The notes below the pieces were generated by a model. That model worked only from the letters and a program-made list of their open reading frames with translations. It had not been told where the DNA came from and did not search any database. Both the position numbers and the translations under genes were made by a program. Below are positions 58,477 through 64,000 of a DNA stretch of 64,000 nt, piece after piece. Source of the DNA: Steroidobacteraceae bacterium (GTDB taxonomy: Bacteria; Pseudomonadota; Gammaproteobacteria; Steroidobacterales; Steroidobacteraceae); NCBI GenBank assembly GCA_025451845.1, contig JANWJS010000027.1, positions 1 through 64,000 of the forward strand, written 5' to 3'. Every line of letters begins with the position of its first letter. The first letter of the stretch is position 1.

Positions 58477-58541
58477 ATCCAGCGCTTCATACTAGTCCCG
58501 GACCGTTTACCTCGGCGGCGGATGTCGCGCACAATAGTCGC

Positions 58542-59372
58542 ATGACGACCGACGCCCCCGAGGCCGCCGCGCCTGCGCACACGACTACGCCTACAGACCC
58601 GGAGAGCGAGCGCACGCTCGTCTTCGAGCAGCCGCTCAACGAACGGATGCGCACGTTCCTGCGGTTGGATTTCCTCTACAGTCAGGCTCTCTACCACAAC
58701 GAGGCTGCGAGCCAGTGGGGAACGCGTGCGGCAGTCACCAGCCTGATCGACATTCTGTCGATCATCACTCGCAGTGACGTGCGCTCGGAGGCGTTGAAGG
58801 AGCTCGAGCGCCAGCTCACCCTGCTCGGGGAGTTCCAGTCGAAGCCCGGCGTCGATACGGATCGCCTGAAGATGCTGATTGCAAACCTGACCCGGCTGCG
58901 CTCCGAGCTGCTGAATGCGGGCATTGCCAATCTGCAGCCGCTCAAGGACTCCGATTTCCTGAACGCGATCAAGCATCGCAGCAGCATCCCCGGCGGCACC
59001 TGCGAGTTCGACCTGCCGGATTACCTCTACTGGCTCTCGCAGCCGGACGAGGTCCGCGTCAGGGCCTTCAACCAATGGCTGACCGTGCTGCGCCCGCTGT
59101 GCGATGCGGTCTCCGAGCTCATCTGGCTCACTCGCCAGAACGGTCGCACCCGGCAGGAGACCGCCCAGAGCGGCAACTTCACCATTACCTTCGATCGCGA
59201 GAATCCGCTGCAGCTCCTGCGCATCGTGCTGCCGGCTTCGATGGGCCTCTACCCGGAGGTGAGCGGCAGCCATCACCGCTGCAACATGCGGTTTCTCAGC
59301 TGGAAGGGCCTTTCGGAACGCCCGTCGCAGGCCGACTCGGACGTGAAATTCCTGCTCACCTGCTGCGCGTGA
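58542..59372 (+). CDS. zapD: Cell division protein ZapD
   Basis: ZapD cross-links FtsZ protofilaments at the division ring. The 276-residue protein shows the family opening [23 protein letters not shown] and then [20 protein letters not shown]-type sequence, [23 protein letters not shown], and the basic RHR-like [12 protein letters not shown] region near the end. The first 23 residues are a low-complexity Ala/Thr/Pro stretch not usual in the family, so a later start is possible. A CACAAT six bases before the ATG, with no ribosome-binding site, hints at a leaderless message. Confidence 0.93.
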   Translation: MTTDAPEAAAPAHTTTPTDPESERTLVFEQPLNERMRTFLRLDFLYSQALYHNEAASQWGTRAAVTSLIDILSIITRSDVRSEALKELERQLTLLGEFQSKPGVDTDRLKMLIANLTRLRSELLNAGIANLQPLKDSDFLNAIKHRSSIPGGTCEFDLPDYLYWLSQPDEVRVRAFNQWLTVLRPLCDAVSELIWLTRQNGRTRQETAQSGNFTITFDRENPLQLLRIVLPASMGLYPEVSGSHHRCNMRFLSWKGLSERPSQADSDVKFLLTCCA

Positions 59373-59584
59373 TGGCCGTCCAGCGGGTCGAGTGCCCGAC
59401 CTGCCACCGCAAGATCGACTGGGCGCAATCGCCCTTCCGGCCCTTCTGCAGCGAGCGCTGTAAGCTCATCGACCTCGGCGCCTGGCTCACGGAGAAACAC
59501 GCGATACCCAGCGAGCCGGCGCCGGATGAGGCGGGCCGTGAGAACCCGGATCACCCCGAAGGATCGCCGCGCAGGCACCCATAG
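59372..59584 (+). CDS. yacG: DNA gyrase inhibitor YacG
   Basis: The 70-residue zinc protein has Cys8-x2-Cys11 and Cys26-x3-Cys30 (VECPTCHRK and [16 protein letters not shown]). These bind zinc, and the motif [14 protein letters not shown] is diagnostic. It binds GyrB and inhibits gyrase DNA binding in E. coli. The ATG overlaps the zapD TGA by one base (TGATG), so the two are coupled. The last 25 residues are an acidic/Pro-rich tail. A ParE-type gyrase toxin is also in the window, but the two systems are unrelated. Confidence 0.93.
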   Translation: MAVQRVECPTCHRKIDWAQSPFRPFCSERCKLIDLGAWLTEKHAIPSEPAPDEAGRENPDHPEGSPRRHP

Positions 59585-59640
59585 AGGTTGGCGGTAGCCA
59601 CTGAAACCGCCCGGCTGTGTAGCTCGGATGATATATTTTA

Positions 59641-59673
59641 TTGACTCATTTAAGGCGAATGATATTCTATAAT
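59641..59673 (+). promoter_or_regulatory. Promoter of the hipBA-like pair
   Basis: TTGACT (59641-59646) and TATTCT (59663-59668) are 16 bases apart; TATAAT at 59668-59673 is an alternative -10. The strongly AT-rich stretch 59630-59680 stands out in high-GC DNA. ATATATTTTAT and ATAATATATAT form an imperfect dyad that could bind the HipB-like repressor. The ATG follows within nine bases, leaving no room for a ribosome-binding site. Confidence 0.6.
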
Positions 59674-59677
59674 ATAT

Positions 59678-59980
59678 ATGAGAGTCCCTCCTCCCCTGAT
59701 CACGGAACTTGCGATTGGCCGGCGTGAGGCGAAGCTCAGCCAGCGGGCATTGGGGAGGAAGGTCGGACTGGCTCAGAGCCACGTGTCCAAGATCGAGCGG
59801 GGGACCGTCGATCCGCAGCTCTCGAATCTTCTCGAGATCGCACGCGCCCTCGGCCTCGAGCTGATGCTCGTTCCGAAGCGCCTGGTCCCGGCCATCCGAG
59901 CACTGACGCGCCCGGTCGCCCGCAACGAGGAGGGAGTCCAACAGTTGCCAACCTACAGATTGGACGAGACCGATGAGTGA
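59678..59980 (+). CDS. HipB-like XRE-family antitoxin
   Basis: The 100-residue protein has a helix-turn-helix of the XRE type: LSQRALGRKVGLAQSHVSKIERGTVDPQLSNLLEIARALGLEL in five helices (residues about 20-62). A short tail ends PTYRLDETDE. In the hipBA family the small DNA-binding protein represses the operon and neutralises the kinase. Its stop overlaps the kinase start by eight bases, supporting one coupled unit. No ribosome-binding site precedes the ATG. Confidence 0.85.
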   Translation: MRVPPPLITELAIGRREAKLSQRALGRKVGLAQSHVSKIERGTVDPQLSNLLEIARALGLELMLVPKRLVPAIRALTRPVARNEEGVQQLPTYRLDETDE

Positions 59981-61217
59981 CCTCTCGGTCCTCGACGTCA
60001 AGCTCCACGGCCGGCTGATCGGCACGCTGACTAGATTGCCGGGAGACAGGGTGTTGTTCGCCTTCACCGACGAGTATGCAGTCGATGGCGGGCGGGCGAC
60101 GCTGAGCCTCTCATTCCGCGATGCCCTGGGCAATCTCATTCTCGACTCCAAGCCGACACAGACGAGATTGCCTCCATTTTTCGCCAATCTGCTCCCCGAG
60201 GGCGCGCTGAGAGAATACCTGGCTGCGCGCGCCGGCGTGAAACCGGAACGGGAGTTCTTCCTGATCTCCGAGCTTGGCCGCGACCTGCCGGGCGCGCTCG
60301 AGATCGTGCCGTTCATGGGCTCGGGGCGGCCCACAGAAGAAAACCAGAGCGCGCAGGCAACTCCGGTCCTCGGCAAACCGGACACGGTGCTCCATTTCTC
60401 GCTCGCGGGGGTTCAGCTCAAGTTCTCCGCGGTCAAGAATGCAGCCGGTGGGCTCACGATTCCGGCTCACGGCGTCGGCGGCTCGTGGATCGTCAAGCTG
60501 CCATCCAGCCGGTTCACCTCTCTGCCCGAGAACGAGTTCGCCATGATGGGCCTCGCGCGAGCCGTCGGCGTTACCGTACCGGAGATCGCGTTGGTTCCGC
60601 TGCCGCGGATCGCCGGACTGCCGCGAGACGTCGTGTCTTTGGGAGATCATGCTTACGCGATCAGACGATTCGACCGGACAACAGCCGGCGGCCAGGTCCA
60701 CATCGAGGACTTCGCTCAGGTATTTGGCGTCTACCCGGAGCAGAAGTACCAGCGCGCGAGCTATCGCAACATCGCGGAGGTGGTCTGGGCCGAAGCCGGG
60801 GAGACGGGAATCGCGGAGTTCGTGCGTCGGCTGGTCTTCAGCATGCTGATCGGGAATTCGGACATGCACCTGAAGAACTGGTCATTGATCTACGCCGATG
60901 GACGCCAAGCCGCGCTCGCGCCAGCGTATGACTTTGTCAGCACCATCGTCTATTTGCCCGAGGATCGGTTGGCATTGACCTTCGTGGACTCGAAGGAATA
61001 CCCAGCGATTACGCTGGCGCAATTCGAGCGCTTTGCCGTCAAGGCGCGCCTGCCCTCGAAGCTGACGCTCGACACCGTGACCGAAACGGTCTCCCGCTTC
61101 CAGAGCGCATGGCGGAATTTCGCGCCGGGATCAATCGACAGCGGGGCACGGGAGGCGATCGAACGCCATCTGCAGGCGCTGCCGTTGTGGCTCGAGCTGA
61201 GGTCTCGGCACAGCTAG
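59973..61217 (+). CDS. HipA-like serine/threonine kinase toxin
   Basis: The 414-residue protein has the N-terminal subdomain 1 (VLDVKLHGRLIGTL), LPPFFANLLPEGALREYLAARAG, and FSLAGVQLKFSAV before the ATP-site GGSWIVKLPS. NEFAMMGLARAVGVTVPEIA, the catalytic LIGNSDMHLKNWSLIY (catalytic Asp and metal-binding Asn) and PAYDFVSTIVY follow. E. coli HipA phosphorylates glutamyl-tRNA synthetase and induces persistence. Target and toxicity of this homologue are unknown. All key motifs look intact. Its stop overlaps the convergent lipoprotein gene by four bases. Confidence 0.88.
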   Translation: MSDLSVLDVKLHGRLIGTLTRLPGDRVLFAFTDEYAVDGGRATLSLSFRDALGNLILDSKPTQTRLPPFFANLLPEGALREYLAARAGVKPEREFFLISELGRDLPGALEIVPFMGSGRPTEENQSAQATPVLGKPDTVLHFSLAGVQLKFSAVKNAAGGLTIPAHGVGGSWIVKLPSSRFTSLPENEFAMMGLARAVGVTVPEIALVPLPRIAGLPRDVVSLGDHAYAIRRFDRTTAGGQVHIEDFAQVFGVYPEQKYQRASYRNIAEVVWAEAGETGIAEFVRRLVFSMLIGNSDMHLKNWSLIYADGRQAALAPAYDFVSTIVYLPEDRLALTFVDSKEYPAITLAQFERFAVKARLPSKLTLDTVTETVSRFQSAWRNFAPGSIDSGAREAIERHLQALPLWLELRSRHS

Positions 61218-62326
61218 CGAGTCTCCTGCGGAACGCGCGCCTCCAGCCACTTCGCCGCGAACGCCAGCTCGTCCGCCGCGGTCTCCTGCCGGGCCGTTGA
61301 CCGCTCTTCAGGTCCCTCGTCGCGGTCAACCCGGATCAGGATGGGGCGATGGCCACAGACCTGCTTCGCCTGCAGGACTGCGGCGAGCTCGTAACCCTCC
61401 CAGGGTCTGATGTTGCCGTCATGCTCGGCAATGGAGATCAGCGTCGGTGGAAAACAGTTGCCGCTCGCGATCTGGCGGTACTGCTGCCACGTGCCGGTCG
61501 GCAGCGCGGCGCCGAAGAAATCCGGCCGCAGAGTGACCGCGGCGCCGGCCATCAAGCCGGCGAAATCGCGCCCATAGATGCCGAGCCGCGCCCGCCGCGT
61601 GTAGTGCCGATCGATCAATGACTGAGCGGCCGCGAATAGATCGCTGATCGCGATGGACCGGTCCGGCAGTGTCGCCGCCCCGCGCGGGGGACCGCCCGAC
61701 GCGAGCCCGTCGCGCACTTCAGCGCGTGCATACACACCGCCCATTTCCAGCCAAGCCAACACGAACGGCTCGAGCAGCGAGCCCTCGGGCTTGCGGGCGA
61801 AGCGATAGATGGTGAGCAGGGCCGGTTGATTACCGTCGCGCGGCAAACCGCGCCGGTGCGCAATCTCCATCGGTAAGCGGGTACCGTCGGGCCCCGGATA
61901 GGAGCCGCGCTCCACCACGACGTCGCCGGCCGCGGCGGCGAGGCCGCCGCCCTGGAGCTGCGCCAGGCGCCCTCGAATCCAGGCGCGCTGCGGGATGCCG
62001 GCCAACGTTCGCGCCGCCGTCCGATTCTCGACTGCAATCCAATGCCTCGTCCGGGCCGAATGGAGGTTCTCCAGCCAGCCATAGGGATCGGCGCCGACGC
62101 GCCGACCCGGCGGATTCACTTGCGCCACGAACTGATTGATGCGCGGTGCGGACGGGTTGGGGTTCGTGCCGCCTACGCCCAGCTGCGTGGCCGTCGGCTG
62201 CGGCACATCGAGCCGTCCGGGACCGGGAACCGTCGAGGGCCGGCCGACGAGCATCGCGCACCCGGCAAGCAGCCCTGTCACCCCCGCCGCCAGCGGGAGC
62301 GGACGAAATCGCGTGCATCTACCCAT
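61214..62326 (-). CDS. Lipoprotein resembling a shortened, catalytically dead prolyl oligopeptidase
   Basis: A signal peptide ends in lipobox LLAGC (Cys23). The N-terminal POP signature DPYGWLENLHSARTRHWIAVEN (residues 80-101) is present. The seven-bladed propeller of normal S9A peptidases (about 700 residues) is absent, and the chain goes almost directly to the hydrolase domain: LLTIYRF, FVLAWLEMGGVYARAEV, AISDLFAAAQSLIDRHYT. At the nucleophile elbow, where active enzymes have G-x-S-x-G-G, this has YGRDFAGLMA (Asp254). The region expected to hold the catalytic His reads RVDRDEGPEER, without His. Only the Asp in AEHDGNIRP remains. I infer a non-catalytic, membrane-attached pseudoenzyme. It overlaps the flippase stop by eight bases. 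Confidence 0.72.
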   Translation of the reverse strand: MGRCTRFRPLPLAAGVTGLLAGCAMLVGRPSTVPGPGRLDVPQPTATQLGVGGTNPNPSAPRINQFVAQVNPPGRRVGADPYGWLENLHSARTRHWIAVENRTAARTLAGIPQRAWIRGRLAQLQGGGLAAAAGDVVVERGSYPGPDGTRLPMEIAHRRGLPRDGNQPALLTIYRFARKPEGSLLEPFVLAWLEMGGVYARAEVRDGLASGGPPRGAATLPDRSIAISDLFAAAQSLIDRHYTRRARLGIYGRDFAGLMAGAAVTLRPDFFGAALPTGTWQQYRQIASGNCFPPTLISIAEHDGNIRPWEGYELAAVLQAKQVCGHRPILIRVDRDEGPEERSTARQETAADELAFAAKWLEARVPQETR

Positions 62327-63764
62327 GACCCACCTTCGTCTTTCGTGCCGATCCCAATATTACTTGAAGGACTTCCCTCGGTATCGCTCGCGTCAATGCC
62401 AACACCGCCAGGTACAGTGCCCCACCGGCGGCAAGCGCCAACAGCCATTGGGTGCCGAAGGCGGCGAGGTATTTCATCGCCACGACCGCCAGGCCCCCCG
62501 CCAGGACCGCCTTCGCGGGATTGGCCAAGGAGGGCAGGCGCCGTCCGGCGCGCTGCAGCGCAATGATCATCGCGATCAGCGCGGTGGTCTCGGCGACGAC
62601 GGTGCCGGCGGCGGCGCCGAGCAGCGAGAATCTCGGAATGAGTCCGAAGTAGGCTGCGAACGCACACGCACACGCCACCGCATCCGCAATCAGGACCAGG
62701 CGCGGCTTGCCGCAGGCGACCAGGGTGAACCGCAGCACGTGCGTGAGGCCGGCGAATGCGATGGCGAATGCGATCACGACGAGCGCGGGCGCGCCGGCGG
62801 CGAACTGCTCACCGGAAATGAGCGCCAGCAGCCGGCCGGCAAAGGGCGCGAAGGCGATCACGATCCCCACCCCATACACCGCCGCCATATCGAGGGTGTG
62901 GCCGAGCTGCCGGGAGAACTCAGCGGGATCGCTCGCCGCACTCGCAGTGAGCGCCGGCATCATGAGCCCCGAAAGGATGTAGGGGACCGAAGTCGTGACC
63001 TCGAAGAGCTTCGACGGCACGCCGTAGAGACCGACGGCTGCCGCCGGCTGGAAGAGCGACAGCAGCAGCGAGTCGCCGCGCAACATGGCCATCCCGAGAA
63101 TCTGTGAGCCGGCGAGCGGCAGTCCCACGATCAGGTAGTGCCGCCAGAGCGGCAGGTCGAAGCTCACCCGGAACACCACCAGGCGCCGCACCAGCCTCAT
63201 GGAAATCCATACGGCCACCGCGGCACCCAACAGCGTCGCCCCGAGCATCGGCAGTGCCCCAACATGCGTGAGCGACAATGCGGCCACCGCCGCCAGTGTC
63301 ACTACGGCGCCCGTGACCTCCGCAACGGCATTACGTGCCTGTTTGAGAACGCTCTGGAAGGCGGCAATCAGAAGGTCGCTGGTCTGCAGGCATGTGTAGA
63401 TCGCCGCGCCGATCAGCATGCCCCACTTGACGATCGTGTCGTACGGTGTGAGCCATGCCGCCGCAGCCCCCGCGAGTAGAACGATGCCGGTGCTGACTAC
63501 CCGCAACGGGAGAGCGTTGCCGAGCACCCGTCTCGCATCGACGCCTCCGCGCGCCATCTCCCGCAACGTCACCATGTAAAGCCCGGAGTCGGCCAGTACG
63601 GCGGCAAAAGCCGAGTACGTGAGCACGGTACGGTAATAGCCGTACTCGGTCGGCCCCAGGTGACGCGTGAGCGCAACAATCGTCAGCAGCCCCACAACGG
63701 CCGTGGCGGCTTTGCCAGTGATGACGGCGGCCATATTGGCCGCCAACGCACGCAGCCGGCTCAT
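62319..63764 (-). CDS. Polysaccharide/lipopolysaccharide flippase (MOP family)
   Basis: The 481-residue protein has 12-14 membrane segments and the Wzx/RfbX-type start KAATAVVGLLTIVALTRHLGPTEYGYYRTVLTYSAF. FDLPLWRHYLIVGLPLAGSQI, LFQPAAAVGLYGVPSKLFEV and ISGEQFAAGAPALVVIAFAIAF follow. Such proteins flip lipid-linked oligosaccharides across the inner membrane. The ATG at 63764 is chosen; the upstream frame to 63887 runs through a hairpin and has no membrane character. No glycan genes adjoin it within the window; its partners may lie to the right. Confidence 0.82.
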   Translation of the reverse strand: MSRLRALAANMAAVITGKAATAVVGLLTIVALTRHLGPTEYGYYRTVLTYSAFAAVLADSGLYMVTLREMARGGVDARRVLGNALPLRVVSTGIVLLAGAAAAWLTPYDTIVKWGMLIGAAIYTCLQTSDLLIAAFQSVLKQARNAVAEVTGAVVTLAAVAALSLTHVGALPMLGATLLGAAVAVWISMRLVRRLVVFRVSFDLPLWRHYLIVGLPLAGSQILGMAMLRGDSLLLSLFQPAAAVGLYGVPSKLFEVTTSVPYILSGLMMPALTASAASDPAEFSRQLGHTLDMAAVYGVGIVIAFAPFAGRLLALISGEQFAAGAPALVVIAFAIAFAGLTHVLRFTLVACGKPRLVLIADAVACACAFAAYFGLIPRFSLLGAAAGTVVAETTALIAMIIALQRAGRRLPSLANPAKAVLAGGLAVVAMKYLAAFGTQWLLALAAGGALYLAVLALTRAIPREVLQVILGSARKTKVGHG

Positions 63765-63813
63765 GCTTCGGCGGCCTGTCGGATGCGCGTTGCAGGGCCT
63801 CTCGCACTGTGCA

Positions 63814-63841
63814 GCCGGCAAAAGTCGCGCCTTTTGCCGGC
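63814..63841. repeat. 11-bp stem hairpin ahead of the flippase gene
   Basis: GCCGGCAAAAG (63814-63824), TCGCGC, CTTTTGCCGGC (63831-63841) is a perfect 11-bp dyad about 50 bp upstream of the flippase ATG. It is one of three hairpins in the gene-free end 63765-64000, where I see no coding signal. Confidence 0.55.
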
Positions 63842-63862
63842 GCCCACGGAGCTCACGTCCGA

Positions 63863-63884
63863 CAAACGCGCAGGAGCGCGTTTG
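63863..63884. repeat. 9-bp stem hairpin
   Basis: CAAACGCGC (63863-63871), AGGA, GCGCGTTTG (63876-63884) is a perfect 9-bp dyad. A short T-run is built into the stem but none follows. Function unknown. Confidence 0.5.
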
Positions 63885-63934
63885 CACGACAGTAGGTCGG
63901 CCCGCAGGGTGCCGGCCAGGGATGGACCGGCATA

Positions 63935-63956
63935 AAAACGGCCGCAGGCCGCCTTT
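63935..63956. terminator. Possible bidirectional terminator
   Basis: AAAA-CGGCC-GCA-GGCCG-CC-TTTT has a 5-bp GC stem flanked by an A-run on the left and a T-run on the right, so it could stop transcription from either side. The stem is short, so confidence is modest. The gene it would serve lies beyond the window edge. Confidence 0.45.
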
Positions 63957-64000
63957 TCCAATCGACTAGGTACGCAAATTGCGAGCTGCAGCCGAGGCAG

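Overview
The window is a high-GC, gene-dense bacterial chromosome segment. Conserved gene orders place it in the Gammaproteobacteria: pncC-thpR-recA-recX-alaS with mutS nearby, bamD divergent from rluD-pgeF-clpB, pilA-B-C-D followed by coaE-zapD-yacG, and fmdB and a DUF502 gene on the aspS side of clpB. ZapD and YacG with CoaE, and PilS/PilR with a sigma-54 pilA promoter, fit the same class. I infer the Xanthomonadales/Steroidobacterales neighbourhood from the high GC and gene content, but no rRNA is present to confirm it.

Layout. 1-4.0 kb is an accessory strip. It holds a frameshifted tyrosine-recombinase remnant running off the left edge, a cluster of DNA dyads, a small membrane protein, a secreted cupin, a GNAT acetyltransferase, a ParDE toxin-antitoxin pair and tRNA-Ser(GCT). 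4.1-10.0 kb is tamB-tamA (outer-membrane translocation and assembly). 10.2-15.7 kb is alaS-recX-recA-thpR-pncC, read leftwards. 15.8-20.0 kb is a tandem family of secreted proteins with two retropepsin-like aspartic protease cores plus TPR repeats: two intact copies behind one collapsed copy. 20.1-23.7 kb is mutS, an ArsN2-like acetyltransferase and small hypotheticals. 23.7-34.3 kb is a long minus-strand run: hydrolase, aspS, zinc alcohol dehydrogenase, exported MsrA/MsrB, DUF502, FmdB, clpB with a heat-shock promoter, pgeF and rluD. bamD is divergent from rluD, and nadE and sucCD follow.

39.3-42.3 kb encodes PilS-PilR. 43-52.8 kb is a glycosylation-type locus: three paralogous GT-C membrane glycosyltransferases, a GtrA-like flippase, a GtrB-like polyprenyl-phosphate glycosyltransferase, a rhamnosyltransferase-like GT2 and a methyltransferase. 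It directly precedes the type IV pilus block: pilA with a sigma-54 promoter, tandem repeat and terminator, then pilB, pilC and pilD. coaE, zapD and yacG follow. The right end carries a HipB/HipA toxin-antitoxin pair, a lipoprotein resembling a shortened prolyl oligopeptidase without its catalytic Ser and His, a polysaccharide flippase and three hairpins.

Themes. Envelope biogenesis (TamAB, BamD, pili, glycan flippase and transferases) dominates. The PilS-PilR pair encoded here probably drives the sigma-54 pilA promoter 11 kb away. The most unusual items are the GtrA/GtrB/triple-GtrC-like locus beside pilA, the double aspartic protease-TPR family with its decayed copy, the histone-H1-like basic tail on SucD, the shortened pseudo-peptidase, and the 9-bp tandem repeat just after the pilA stop codon. 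I saw no CRISPR array, rRNA or intact insertion sequence.
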